DNA of 33,883 nt. Source: Actinomycetes bacterium (GTDB lineage Bacteria > Actinomycetota > Coriobacteriia > Coriobacteriales > JAEZXW01). A program made the position numbers and the translations under genes. The notes beneath the pieces were generated by a model. The model was not told where the DNA came from. It saw only the letters and a list, made by a program, of their open reading frames with translations, and made no database searches. Location of the stretch: assembly GCA_023419515.1 (NCBI GenBank), contig JAEZXW010000079.1, forward strand, positions 1 to 33,883, read 5' to 3'. Below, in pieces: positions 1 to 8,858 of this stretch. The number at the start of each line of letters is the position of its first letter. Positions within the stretch are counted from its first letter, which is position 1.

Positions 1-144
1 GAACGACGGAGTCTTTTCGTTATGAAATGGGCAACAACCCCAAAATTCAGCACCGCGCTGACGCAGCACGACCGTCTCAGAAACAAGCTCAACGAGCTCA
101 TTGGCTTCGCGCACCCGTTCGATATCATCTTGCTTGATAGCCAT
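1..144 (-). CDS. dnaG: DNA primase DnaG, N-terminal fragment (cut by window edge)
   Basis: Only the first 48 codons are inside the window, read on the minus strand from an ATG at 144. DnaG synthesises the RNA primers used in DNA replication. The visible part matches the start of the CHC2 zinc-binding domain: a helical N-terminus (MAIKQDDIERVREANELVEL) and then the diagnostic block CCPFHNEKTPSF at residues 37-48, where Cys38 and His41 are the first two zinc ligands. The remaining ligands and the TOPRIM and helicase-binding domains lie beyond the edge. The start is supported by a GAGGTGGG Shine-Dalgarno sequence 9-10 bases upstream, and lies only 6 bp after the stop of the truB-ribF gene, so it is probably the next cistron of the same operon. 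Confidence 0.93.
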   Translation of the reverse strand, partial: MAIKQDDIERVREANELVELVSETVVLRQRGAEFWGCCPFHNEKTPSF

Positions 145-150
145 CGCTTG

Positions 151-2331
151 TTATCCCACCTCGATTCCTGTGGTTCCAAGCAACTGTTTTGTCTCTTCTA
201 TATTAGCGAGCACCGTCTTGATAAGTTCATCGGTTGACTCAAACTTACGCATGGATCTTAACTTCTTACAAAAGATGACCTTGACCTCTCGACCATAAAT
301 ATCACCCGAAAAGCCAATCATATTTGCTTCGAGATGCGCCCGATACCCCTCATCAATGAAGGTAAGCGGAAGTCCGATCGACATCGCAGCAGGCCATGCC
401 TTGTTATCGTACACGACAAAACCGACGTAGACCGCCTCCTGCGGCAAGAGATACGGATAATCGATGCGGACGTTTGCTGTGGGAAAGCCAAACGAAGTCC
501 CCTCATGCCTGCCGTGTACGACTATACCTTGCACCGCATGCCAACGCCCCAACAGCGCCTTGGCACTCTCAAGCTCGCCCGATTCAAGCAAGATCCTGAT
601 TCTCGTTGCTGAGATAGGCAAGTGATCGGTACTACACGCCAACTTATAACCAGTGACAGTGCAGTCGTGAACACTTCCCCAGCCTTTAAGCGCTGCGAGA
701 TTACCATGGTGATGAGCGCCAAGCGAAAAGTCCTGACCAACATGAATTGCTACAGGCGTCACGACAGCACCGAGGACATCATTCATAAAGCTGACGTAAT
801 CAAGGGCAGCAAGCTCCTTGGTAAAACTCAAGGCAATCACACCGTCAGCTCCACACGATCTCAAAAACCGCAGGCGATCCTTATTATTAAGAAGCTTTTT
901 GATCTGCTGACGCGGCAAGAAAACCTCATCGGGATCAACATCAAAGGTCACGATATAAGCGGGCAGATTCCTGCGGCGAGCATCTGTGATAGTTTGGTTG
1001 ATCAAAAAGCGGTGACCCTCATGAATGCCGTCAAAAGCACCAATGCAAATTGCTGCCTTACCGAGGGGTGACACAGGCTTGCCGTTACTCGTGAATTTAA
1101 TGCCTTCAAACCTGATTTGCTCACAAGTAGTGTGCTCGGTTTCATCCTCACAGGTAAAGAGAGGTTCACCCACGTAGAGCGCGGAACAGCTTTCTTGAGG
1201 CTCGAGGCTCAATGATTCAAAGGGATCAACGCGCAAAAGCGCTGCTTTGACGTCATGCACAAGCCCAGCAGCGCGATCAGATTCAGTGAGGATATCGCCG
1301 CTTAGATTGGCGTCACCGTGCGCTTTTCTGCTTGCACGAGAAACGCCATCAATAAAGACAGCCTTTGTCTTATAACAGCGAGATTCATCGTGACTGACAT
1401 CATCAGCAAGTGGTTCAGCAACTGCAACAATTGCCCCGTCGCGATCATACAACACAAGATCAGCTTGGACTGATCGCGCTGATGAAAGCTGCAGCGGTTT
1501 TCCGTGAATGACGTCTTGATGCTCACGTGTCGTAAGCTCAACTACAGGGACATCCAGTACGCGCGCAGGATCTATAAAGTAATCAGCGAGATCAAAATCG
1601 GGCTGCTGCGCAAGCTGCTCAAACGCTTCAAGGTCAAAGGCATCATCGCGGTTTACCGACTCAATGCTGATGCGATCAAGGGCTGCCACGTGTGCAGGCA
1701 CACCAACCACCTCGCCCAGATCACGAGCAATCGAGCGAATGTAGGTGCCCTTCGAAACCTTGAGATACACATCAAGATACACAAGACCATCGCTCAGGCA
1801 AGGTTCACCCTCAATGTGTGACTCAAAAACAGTAATGGCACGGGTTTTCAGAGGCGCCTCTTTGCCCTGACGAGCAAGCTCATATCCCTTTTTGCCGTTG
1901 ATCTTGATCGCGCTATAGGCGGGCGGCAGCTGCTCGGTCATCGCCAACATGCGCCGCTCGAGTTCGGCTCGATATTCTGGATCCGCAAGATCCTGGGCAA
2001 GCCGAGCGCAGGCTGCAGGATCTGCTTGACTGATCGACTGCCCTGTCAAGTCGTCTGTATCGGTTGCAAATCCAAAGCAAACAGTTGCACGGTATGCCTT
2101 TGATTGCAGGGCGCAAAAGGTCAACAGCCTCGTCGCTAGACCCACGCCAACAATCATCAACCCTGTTGCAAATGGATCAAGGGTACCTGCATGACCGATG
2201 CGCTTAATATGCAAGGCACGCCGTAGTCGTGAAACCACATCATGGCTCGTAATGCCCGCAGGCTTATTGATGAGCAACAACCCCGAAGAAGACCCTAATG
2301 AAAATTCTGAAGCTTGGTGAGCCTCACTCAT
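151..2331 (-). CDS. truB-ribF: Fused tRNA pseudouridine-55 synthase TruB and riboflavin kinase/FAD synthetase RibF
   Basis: One uninterrupted frame of 726 codons joins two enzymes that are normally separate. Residues about 17-335 are TruB: substrate-lid motif INKPAGITSHD, catalytic aspartate D52 in GHAGTLDP, YSAIKINGKKGYELAR, the SKGTYIRSIARDLG block and a PUA-like C-terminal region. A linker of roughly 80-90 residues (about 340-425), acidic in parts, follows. Residues about 426-726 are RibF: nucleotidyltransferase motif GAFDGIHEGH (431-440), the ISATRIR block (573-579), then the flavokinase with GFPTAN (615-620), candidate catalytic Glu668 and DIYGREV. TruB makes pseudouridine 55 in tRNA; RibF makes FMN and FAD. 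The start chosen is the ATG that overlaps the nrnA stop (ATGA, translational coupling). GTG at 2343 and ATG at 2337 are alternatives. I found no credible internal start before the RibF part. Confidence 0.93.
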   Translation of the reverse strand: MSEAHQASEFSLGSSSGLLLINKPAGITSHDVVSRLRRALHIKRIGHAGTLDPFATGLMIVGVGLATRLLTFCALQSKAYRATVCFGFATDTDDLTGQSISQADPAACARLAQDLADPEYRAELERRMLAMTEQLPPAYSAIKINGKKGYELARQGKEAPLKTRAITVFESHIEGEPCLSDGLVYLDVYLKVSKGTYIRSIARDLGEVVGVPAHVAALDRISIESVNRDDAFDLEAFEQLAQQPDFDLADYFIDPARVLDVPVVELTTREHQDVIHGKPLQLSSARSVQADLVLYDRDGAIVAVAEPLADDVSHDESRCYKTKAVFIDGVSRASRKAHGDANLSGDILTESDRAAGLVHDVKAALLRVDPFESLSLEPQESCSALYVGEPLFTCEDETEHTTCEQIRFEGIKFTSNGKPVSPLGKAAICIGAFDGIHEGHRFLINQTITDARRRNLPAYIVTFDVDPDEVFLPRQQIKKLLNNKDRLRFLRSCGADGVIALSFTKELAALDYVSFMNDVLGAVVTPVAIHVGQDFSLGAHHHGNLAALKGWGSVHDCTVTGYKLACSTDHLPISATRIRILLESGELESAKALLGRWHAVQGIVVHGRHEGTSFGFPTANVRIDYPYLLPQEAVYVGFVVYDNKAWPAAMSIGLPLTFIDEGYRAHLEANMIGFSGDIYGREVKVIFCKKLRSMRKFESTDELIKTVLANIEETKQLLGTTGIEVG

Positions 2332-3371
2332 GAGCATACACACCCTACTTCATTTGAATCGCTCACTAGTTCTGAGATGCCACGTTCAACCGTTGCAATA
2401 ACACGCTCTAAGAATGCTGTCTCACTCTCGCCCTCATGTGGCGCAAAGATAAAACCAGCTGCCTTATCATGACCGCCGCCGTTCCACGAACGTGCTAGCT
2501 CAGCCACATTAATGCAGCACTTTGAACGCAAGCTTCCTTTGATAACACCATCTTTACGCAGCTTCAAAAGGGCGCAGACCTGCGTGCCACGGATCGATCG
2601 CAGACGATCAATGAGGCCCTCAAGCTCATACGAAAGTGCGCCAAACGCTTCGACATCCTCGTGGGTATACCACGTCAGCGCTGCCCTCCCTTGAGCCAGA
2701 ATCTTTGCTCGATCGAGCACGCGCGCCTCAAGCTTAAGTGAAGCGGCCGAAATACTTTGGAAAATGTGGAGCGAAACCACTTCAGGCTGAGCACCAAGGC
2801 TCACAAGCTTTGCCGCTGCATGCAGGCACTCAGCGTTTGTATTCTGATATTGAAAGCGCCCCGTGTCAGTGCAAATAGCGGTATAGAGACAAAGCGCTGT
2901 CTTTGCATCAATGAGCGCATCATCCCTAAGTAAGTGATAGATGATCAGTCCGCAGGCACACGCCGTTGGCGCCTTGATGGTCACATCGGCAAACATCTGC
3001 ATGTCTGGATGATGATCGATCGCAAGCGTGCGCTTAGCACGACCAAACACAGGCTGTGCATTGAGCAAACGTTCGACTTTAGGCACATCGACACTGATGA
3101 ATAAGTCGGGTTCACCCTCATACAGGCTGGCAGACACGAGATCATGAGCGCCGGCCATAAACTGGTACGGCAACGTCACTGGGTCATCATCAGCTAAAAG
3201 CCCAGTCACTTCTTTATCTGGGTGCAACTGACGAATCACGCGAACGAGAGCCAACACGCTGCCGTGGGCATCACCATCGGGATTGGTGTGACCGCAGATT
3301 ACAATGCGCGATGCCGCCCGAACTTCAGCAAAAAACTCCCGGCGATGCAGGGCAGTTGATGCATCACTCAT
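2328..3371 (-). CDS. nrnA: DHH/DHHA1 phosphoesterase, NrnA-type oligoribonuclease/pAp phosphatase
   Basis: The 347-residue protein has the DHH-family metal-binding motifs in order: HTNPDGDAHGS (28-38), an aspartate-containing strand in FISVDVPK (91-98), the signature DHH at 119-121, and the C-terminal DHHA1 substrate-binding motif GGGHDKAAGF (298-307). NrnA enzymes degrade 2-5 nt RNA and dephosphorylate pAp in the cytoplasm. Position between rbfA and truB is the conserved place for nrnA in Gram-positive bacteria and supports this over other DHH proteins. The ATG at 3371 has an AGGTG Shine-Dalgarno sequence about 6 bases upstream. Its stop overlaps the following truB-ribF start by 4 bp. It is slightly longer than the usual ~315-325 residues. 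Confidence 0.92.
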   Translation of the reverse strand: MSDASTALHRREFFAEVRAASRIVICGHTNPDGDAHGSVLALVRVIRQLHPDKEVTGLLADDDPVTLPYQFMAGAHDLVSASLYEGEPDLFISVDVPKVERLLNAQPVFGRAKRTLAIDHHPDMQMFADVTIKAPTACACGLIIYHLLRDDALIDAKTALCLYTAICTDTGRFQYQNTNAECLHAAAKLVSLGAQPEVVSLHIFQSISAASLKLEARVLDRAKILAQGRAALTWYTHEDVEAFGALSYELEGLIDRLRSIRGTQVCALLKLRKDGVIKGSLRSKCCINVAELARSWNGGGHDKAAGFIFAPHEGESETAFLERVIATVERGISELVSDSNEVGCVCS

Positions 3372-3380
3372 CGGTTCACC

Positions 3381-3800
3381 TTAATTCTTGTCCAACTCGT
3401 CAAGCACGTCATCATCCACAAGGTCAAGCTTATCTGCCGCTTTATCAGCACGCAGCATGCTTGGCGGCACGTCTTGCAGCGCACGGCTAATGCGGGCCGC
3501 CTCATCAGCGGATCGATCAATCGCAAAGATGAGCTCGGGTGTCACGCGCCACCCGAGTGATGAGCCCAAAAGTGAACGGATCTTACCCTTGGCACCCTCA
3601 AGCGCCTTGAGCACCTCATCGTAACGGTCAGGCTCACAACTCACATAGGCACGACAAAGCGAGCGATCAACCGAAACTTCGCAGTCGGTGACCGTCACAA
3701 ATTCAAGCCGCGGATCAGAAATCTCAAAGAGCAGAATCGTTGCGAGTTTTTGTTGCGCAGACTCAGCAAGCCTGCGTGATGTCTGGTTTTGCTTCATCAT
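3381..3800 (-). CDS. rbfA: 30S ribosome-binding factor RbfA
   Basis: A 139-residue protein with the RbfA KH-like fold: N-terminal helix with QTSRRLAESAQQKLATIL, the conserved EISDPRLEFVTVTDCEVS segment, the RAYVS strand, and the RVTPELIFAIDRSADEAARIS ending. RbfA binds the 30S subunit near the 5' end helix of 16S rRNA and helps late maturation. The acidic tail (about 118-139) goes beyond the core domain. Two adjacent ATG codons (3800 and 3797) are possible starts; the GAGGTG Shine-Dalgarno sequence is better spaced for the second. The gene lies 25 bp after infB and 9 bp before nrnA. Confidence 0.95.
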   Translation of the reverse strand: MMKQNQTSRRLAESAQQKLATILLFEISDPRLEFVTVTDCEVSVDRSLCRAYVSCEPDRYDEVLKALEGAKGKIRSLLGSSLGWRVTPELIFAIDRSADEAARISRALQDVPPSMLRADKAADKLDLVDDDVLDELDKN

Positions 3801-3825
3801 GACACCTCACTTAAGCGCTTGAGCC

Positions 3826-6426
3826 TTACGCCTCGCGAGCAACCTCAACGATCTCGTAACCCTCGATGATGTCGCCTTCCTTGAGATCCTGATAGCCCTC
3901 AACGCCAATACCACATTCATAACCACTCTTGACGCTCTTGACGTCGTCCTTAAAGCGGCGCAGTGACGCAAGTTCGCCCTCAAAAATGACCGTCCCGTCG
4001 CGAACAATACGGATCTTATCGTTACGCGAGATCTCACCATCGGTAACGTAACAACCTGCGACAACGCCGACCTTCGGTACCCTAAAGAGGTCACGAACCT
4101 CAGCTGCACCGGTATCACGCTCTTCGATGGTCGGGCTTAACATACCAACACGAGCAGCGTTGATATCATCAAGTGCCTGGTAGATGACGCGATATGTCCT
4201 GATCTGAACGTTTTGCTGTTCAGCCTCAATCTTTGCTTTGGCACTTGGGCGAACATTAAAGCCGATGATAATGGCGCTTGAGGCATCTGCCAGCGTGACG
4301 TCAGTCTCGGTAATACCACCCACGGCAGAGTGGATAATGTTGATGCGGACCTCAGACTGATCCATCTTAGAGAGCGCATCAGCCAAGGCCTCAATGGAGC
4401 CCTGAACGTCTGCCTTAACGATGAGGTTAAGGTCTTTAACCTCGTTCTGGTTGATACTGTCAAAGAGGTTCTCAAGTGAGACGCCGCCCTTATGTGCGCG
4501 GTTTTGCTCAGCAATACGCTGCTTGAGCGCACGTTCTTCGGCGAGGCTACGAGCATCGCGCTCATCCTCAAAGACTCTAAACTCATCACCGGCTTGGGGT
4601 ACGGAGTCAAGGCCAAGGATCTCAGCAGGACCAGCAGGACCTACCTCGGCGATCTGGTTACCATGCGGGTCGAGCAAGGCGCGCACGCGACCAAACGAAG
4701 TACCAGCGACAACCGCGTCACCTACCTTCAAAGTACCGCGGTTTACGAGTACGGTAGCAACCGGACCACGACCCTTATCAAGTTTTGCCTCAACGACATA
4801 ACCAGAGGCAAACGTGTTGCTATTCGCTTTAAGCTCAAGAACTTCTGCCTGGAGCAAAACAGTCTCGAGGAGCTCATCAATACCCTCACGCTGCTTAGCT
4901 GAGACATTGACGAACATATTGTCGCCGCCCCACTCCTCAGGTATAACACCATGTTCAACGAGCTCATTGCGTACGCGATCAGGATTTGCCTGCGGACGGT
5001 CGATTTTGTTGACCGCAACCACAAGTGGCACTCCTGCAGCTTTGGAGTGGTTGATTGCCTCGATGGTCTGTGGCATGACGCCGTCGTCAGCTGCAACCAC
5101 GAGAATAACGATGTCAGTAATCTTGGCACCACGGGCACGCATAGCAGTAAATGCCTCGTGACCTGGGGTGTCGATGAAAGTGATCTGCTGATCGTTGATA
5201 AAGACGACCGACGCACCGATCGCCTGGGTAATACCGCCTGCCTCGCGAGCTGCAACACCCGTATCACGGATGGCGTCAAGCAGTGAGGTTTTACCGTGGT
5301 CGACGTGACCCATAACGGTAACAACTGGCGGACGTGGAGTGAGATCCTCAGGATCATCGTAGAACGTAAAGCTGTTTTCTTCCTCAGGACTGATTACCTT
5401 GACGGAGCGATTGAGCTCCATCGCTACCAACTCAATGAGGGAGTTATCCATCGACTGAGTGAGCGTCAGTGGAGTTCCAAGGATAAAGAGTTGCTTAATG
5501 ATATCGTTTGCGGCAACGCCGAGCGCCTCGGCAACCTCAGACACGGTTGCACCTTCAGAGATGCGAACTGTATCAAGCTCATCGGGATTGATGCCCTGCT
5601 CCTTAGCACGAATAAGCTTCTCTTGCTCATCACGCTCAGCACGCTCACGTTCACGCTTCTCTTTACGCTTCTTACGCTTACCCGAGCCACTTTCTGCCTG
5701 GGCCTCACGTACCGCCTTTTGAGCCTCTTTGAGGACGCTCGACATTTCAATCTGATGCTGAGCTTCCTCGGCCATCTCAGAATAGCGATCCTTATGCTTG
5801 CTGCCTTCAGCCTGAGCACCCTTCTTTTTCTTGCCAGGCTGACCAGCGCCAAGCGACTCATCAAACGTCACCGGTGCAATAGGCTCATTGGCTGCTGCAT
5901 TTTGAGCCTGCTCCTTTTGCTCGCGCAAACGGCGTTGCTCTTGCTCGATCTGCTCAAGGAGATTACCAAAGCCAGGTAGGCTCTTTGGCGCGCTAGCGCG
6001 CTTGCGCTCAAGCTCAGCCTGACGCTTTGCCTCACGCTCTTGGGCACGAGCTTCTGCCTCTGCCTTGGCCCGAGCTTCTTCCTCAGCCTTTGCGCGAGCC
6101 TCTGCCTCCTCACGGCGACGACGCTCTTCCTCGCGACGAGCCTTGGCGCGCTCCTCAGCAGCAAGGCGCTCTTTTTCAGCCTCGATGCGAGCAAGCTCTT
6201 CTTCTTGCGCCTTCTTCTCGGCCTCGGCCTGTGCCTGAGCCTCGATCGCAGCCTTGCGCTCTTCCATGACAGGAGCTAAGACTTTGCGAATCTTGTCGAT
6301 ATACGCCTCTTCAAGCGTTGAGGCATGATTTTTTGCGGGGATCTTAAGCTCCTCCAAATGACCGAGCATCTCTTTACTGGTCATTCCAAACTCTTTGGCC
6401 AACTCATGCACACGCATTTTTGCCAT
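3826..6426 (-). CDS. infB: Translation initiation factor IF-2
   Basis: The 866-residue protein places initiator tRNA on the 30S subunit and drives subunit joining. An IF2-N helical domain occupies residues 1-50. A long Glu/Lys/Arg/Ala-rich, probably coiled or disordered segment follows (about 55-275), then a second IF2-N repeat (about 285-345). The GTPase domain shows G1 GHVDHGKT (373-380), G3 DTPGH (419-423) and G4 NKID (473-476), followed by beta-barrel and C-terminal tRNA-binding domains ending in GVEGYQDLKEGDIIEGYE. The ATG at 6426 is preceded by AGGAGGG. The alanine/glutamate-rich segment creates long spurious open frames on the other strand. Confidence 0.98.
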   Translation of the reverse strand: MAKMRVHELAKEFGMTSKEMLGHLEELKIPAKNHASTLEEAYIDKIRKVLAPVMEERKAAIEAQAQAEAEKKAQEEELARIEAEKERLAAEERAKARREEERRRREEAEARAKAEEEARAKAEAEARAQEREAKRQAELERKRASAPKSLPGFGNLLEQIEQEQRRLREQKEQAQNAAANEPIAPVTFDESLGAGQPGKKKKGAQAEGSKHKDRYSEMAEEAQHQIEMSSVLKEAQKAVREAQAESGSGKRKKRKEKRERERAERDEQEKLIRAKEQGINPDELDTVRISEGATVSEVAEALGVAANDIIKQLFILGTPLTLTQSMDNSLIELVAMELNRSVKVISPEEENSFTFYDDPEDLTPRPPVVTVMGHVDHGKTSLLDAIRDTGVAAREAGGITQAIGASVVFINDQQITFIDTPGHEAFTAMRARGAKITDIVILVVAADDGVMPQTIEAINHSKAAGVPLVVAVNKIDRPQANPDRVRNELVEHGVIPEEWGGDNMFVNVSAKQREGIDELLETVLLQAEVLELKANSNTFASGYVVEAKLDKGRGPVATVLVNRGTLKVGDAVVAGTSFGRVRALLDPHGNQIAEVGPAGPAEILGLDSVPQAGDEFRVFEDERDARSLAEERALKQRIAEQNRAHKGGVSLENLFDSINQNEVKDLNLIVKADVQGSIEALADALSKMDQSEVRINIIHSAVGGITETDVTLADASSAIIIGFNVRPSAKAKIEAEQQNVQIRTYRVIYQALDDINAARVGMLSPTIEERDTGAAEVRDLFRVPKVGVVAGCYVTDGEISRNDKIRIVRDGTVIFEGELASLRRFKDDVKSVKSGYECGIGVEGYQDLKEGDIIEGYEIVEVAREA

Positions 6427-6518
6427 ACCGTATACCGTCCCTCCTGCTGCCAGTCGATCTGCTGCTTATCTTGCGATACAAACAGCTCCTTGGCTTGAAA
6501 GCGCTTAAATGCGCCCGT

Positions 6519-6785
6519 TTATCTCTCATCCTCTACTAGGGCAATAACCCTGCTCAGTGCCGCCCGAAGCTCACCCTCTTCAACCTTGGTGCGAAGTTTT
6601 GCCGCACATAGCCGTGAGTTTTTCGCGAGCTTGCGCGCGCAATCAGCCGAGCACACATAGAGCCCTCGTCCACCTTGTCGCTGTGTTTGATCAAAGACAA
6701 GGTGACCATCAATCGTAGTGAGGCGATGAAGCTCACATTGATGCTTTTTTGCGCCGCAAGCAACACAGGTGCGCACGCCTTGCAT
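6519..6785 (-). CDS. ylxR: YlxR-family (DUF448) RNA-binding protein
   Basis: An 88-residue protein with the family features: RTCVACGAKKHQCELHRL near the N-terminus, a short beta strand (DGHLVFDQ), the GRGLYVCSADC block at about 39-49, and a basic helix. Proteins of this family sit between nusA and infB in Gram-positive bacteria; they bind RNA or nucleoid and have been linked to transcription regulation, but the exact job is not settled. The ATG at 6785 has a GGTGAGGGG-type Shine-Dalgarno sequence. It lies 40 bp after nusA and 92 bp before infB; I see no clear promoter or terminator in that 92-bp gap. Confidence 0.9.
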   Translation of the reverse strand: MQGVRTCVACGAKKHQCELHRLTTIDGHLVFDQTQRQGGRGLYVCSADCARKLAKNSRLCAAKLRTKVEEGELRAALSRVIALVEDER

Positions 6786-6825
6786 CTAACACCCCTCACC
6801 ACTCGTCACTTCGTCAGTACAGTCG

Positions 6826-8196
6826 TTAGACGAGGCTGTCCTCGTCATCGTTCAAGGCAACCGCATCCTCAAACGCGGTCATTGCCATCGAAAATGCTTC
6901 ATCAATTGCAGCATCATCCTGAGCAAGGTCAGCGCTTGCCTCTTGGGCAGCCTCACCAGCAGCCTGGGCACGAGCCTCATTGGAGGCTAGATCAGCGCCA
7001 TCGTGGATGCCGCAGAAATGCGAGTCATCACGCTTGTGATTGCGGCAGCGAATGCCATCCTCGCTCACATACTCGCAGCGCTCATCCTCATCCTGCTCTG
7101 GCTGCTCATCGAGCAAAAGTGATCCTGCCTGCAAGACCTCGCTTGCCAAACTCAGGTTCTTGATATCGATGTGCCAGCCAGTCAATCGCGCAGCAAGACG
7201 GGCGTTTTGGCCTTCCTTGCCGATCGCAAGTGAAAGTTGATCATCTGGCACGATCACCGTTGCGTACTGGTTTTCACGATCAACCAAAACGTTGGTCACG
7301 CGAGCTGGCGACAATGCATTTGCGACATAAGCACCAGGATCCTCGCTCCACTGGATAATATCGACGCGCTCACCACGAAGCTCAGAAACCACCATGCGCA
7401 CGCGTGAGCCTTTAGGGCCAACACACGCACCAATGGGATCAAGGCGAGAATCAGTTGAGTGCACCGACACCTTTGAGCGCACACCCGGCTCACGAGTCAC
7501 ATTCTTGACCTCGACCACGCCGTCATAGACTTCAGGAACCTCGATCTCAAACAGACGTTTGATGAGCTCTGGGTGGGTGCGCGAAATGATGATTGGCGGA
7601 CGTGAGCGATCAGCAGCACTTGCTCCCTCACGGTTTTGAACACGGGGATCCCTCACACCAACGATCAGTGCCTTGATGCGCTGACCGTGGGTATAGCGCT
7701 CATTCTGAGGACGCTCGTTATACTCCTCGGGATGCTTCTTGATGTCATAATGCGGAAGCTCAGCCTCAACACCCTCACGAATCTTGACGATTGTAAAGTC
7801 TGGGGTGGTCTGCAAAACCGTACCCGTGATGAGATCTCCCACACGATCGGCAAACTCATGATAGATCTGCTCGCGGCCAGCATCACGCACAAGGCGATTG
7901 ATGACCATTTTGGCGTTTTGAGCAGCGATGCGAGAGGTACCCTCAGGCGTGATGTCCTTCTCCTCAAACTCAGCGTACTCACCCGTCTCCTCGTCGGGTT
8001 CACCCACTGGTACGAGCTCATAAACGTAGATATGGCCAGTTACGCGGTCGATGGTAACGCGGGCGCCAAACTCAAGATCAAAAAGATCGGTGTAGGTCTC
8101 TGCCAATGACTCCTCAAGACAGGTCAGCAGATGCAGTTCATCAATGTGCTTTTCACGCGCAAGTTGACTGAGCGCTTCCATCATTTCTGAAGCCAT
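6826..8196 (-). CDS. nusA: Transcription termination/antitermination factor NusA with C-terminal Cys/His extension
   Basis: The 456-residue protein has the RNA-polymerase-binding N-terminal domain (1-115), an S1 domain beginning near VGDLITGTV (119-127), KH1 with GACVGPKGSRV (256-266), and KH2 with IGKEGQNARLAARLTGW (325-341). It controls pausing, intrinsic termination and antitermination. After the KH domains a tail of about 100 residues contains Cys374, Cys384, Cys395 and His398 (C-x9-C-x10-C-x2-H), which looks like a small zinc-binding knuckle, followed by an Ala/Glu/Asp-rich end. Typical Gram-positive NusA proteins stop shortly after KH2 at about 350-370 residues. The ATG follows an AAGGAG placed at the end of rimP, with a 3-bp gap, so the two are coupled. 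Confidence 0.97.
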   Translation of the reverse strand: MASEMMEALSQLAREKHIDELHLLTCLEESLAETYTDLFDLEFGARVTIDRVTGHIYVYELVPVGEPDEETGEYAEFEEKDITPEGTSRIAAQNAKMVINRLVRDAGREQIYHEFADRVGDLITGTVLQTTPDFTIVKIREGVEAELPHYDIKKHPEEYNERPQNERYTHGQRIKALIVGVRDPRVQNREGASAADRSRPPIIISRTHPELIKRLFEIEVPEVYDGVVEVKNVTREPGVRSKVSVHSTDSRLDPIGACVGPKGSRVRMVVSELRGERVDIIQWSEDPGAYVANALSPARVTNVLVDRENQYATVIVPDDQLSLAIGKEGQNARLAARLTGWHIDIKNLSLASEVLQAGSLLLDEQPEQDEDERCEYVSEDGIRCRNHKRDDSHFCGIHDGADLASNEARAQAAGEAAQEASADLAQDDAAIDEAFSMAMTAFEDAVALNDDEDSLV

Positions 8197-8199
8197 GGG

Positions 8200-8742
8200 T
8201 TAGTTCTCCTTCTTATTAAAATCAAGGCGTCCCAAACTCAGCGCCTTGTCAATCTCATCATAACCAAAGCTAAACACGGTTTTATCCTCACAGGTAATCT
8301 CAGCTTCCTGAGCGGTTGCCTGCGTCAAAAAACCAGTAACCTTGCGACGGTTCGTCCCCTCAACAGGCTTAAGAAGCGAAAGTTGAACCTTTGCCGGATC
8401 ATTTGCCGGGGCTGCCTCAAACACGCGCACAAAATCAGCAGGCCTTCTCAGCGGACGATCAACACCGGGTGATGAGACCTCAAGGACATACGAACCAGCA
8501 AAAGGATCGAGATCCTCAATAAGTTCAGAGATCCAACCGTTTTGTTCAGTCACTTCATCAAGCGTGAGCGTTGGTGCGTGACCATTAGCCCCCTCGTCTT
8601 CAGGCATTCGATCAATGCGCACGCAGACGAGCGGCATCTTTGCCGTTCCTGCAACGGTAACATCGACGATATCAATCCCACGCTCATGGGCTTGGGCCTC
8701 AAGGATGTCGATGATCTGTTGTTCCTTGTTGGTCTTTTTCAC
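8200..8742 (-). CDS. rimP: Ribosome maturation factor RimP
   Basis: A 180-residue protein needed for 30S subunit assembly. It shows the RimP pattern: an N-terminal alpha/beta domain (GIDIVDVTVAG, then the strand LVCVRIDR), the central conserved SYVLEVSSPGVDRPLRRPADFVR stretch split around residues 85-107, and a C-terminal SH3-like domain. The start is GTG at 8742 with a perfect GGAGGTGA Shine-Dalgarno sequence just upstream. It is the first gene of the rimP-to-dnaG operon, its standard place directly before nusA. Confidence 0.95.
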   Translation of the reverse strand: MKKTNKEQQIIDILEAQAHERGIDIVDVTVAGTAKMPLVCVRIDRMPEDEGANGHAPTLTLDEVTEQNGWISELIEDLDPFAGSYVLEVSSPGVDRPLRRPADFVRVFEAAPANDPAKVQLSLLKPVEGTNRRKVTGFLTQATAQEAEITCEDKTVFSFGYDEIDKALSLGRLDFNKKEN

Positions 8743-8770
8743 CTGTCACCTCCATCATAAAACCGCGTAC

Positions 8771-8800
8771 AAAAAGAAGAAGCGGTGTCAAGCCCGCTTC
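8771..8800 (-). terminator. Intrinsic terminator hairpin in the rimP-nusA leader
   Basis: Read on the minus strand: GAAGCGG, an 8-base loop, CCGCTTC (plus coordinates 8794-8800 and 8779-8785), followed at once by TTCTTTTT. This has the form of a Rho-independent terminator. It ends about 29 bp before the rimP start. It may simply end the acetyltransferase transcript, but the best promoter visible for rimP lies upstream of it, so rimP transcripts would have to pass through it. Confidence 0.75.
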
Positions 8801-8828
8801 CTCACAAACAGTTCGATTAAACGCTGTA

Positions 8829-8858
8829 ACTATAGCACAGCCCGTAAATGATGGGCAA
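8829..8858 (-). promoter_or_regulatory. Putative sigma-70-type promoter for rimP-nusA operon
   Basis: On the minus strand a -35-like TTGCCC (8853-8858) and a -10-like TATAGT (8829-8834) are separated by 18 bp, and a TG one base before the -10 makes an extended -10 element. It reads toward rimP with a predicted start near 8822, giving a leader of about 80 nt. The promoter begins immediately downstream of the acetyltransferase stop codon. Found by eye against the consensus, so it is a prediction. Confidence 0.55.

Noticed and set aside
5296..5979. Plus-strand open frame of 227 codons inside infB
   Set aside because: It is the reverse of the IF-2 Glu/Lys/Ala-rich segment, giving Leu/Thr-rich sequence with no family motif; infB is certain on the other strand.
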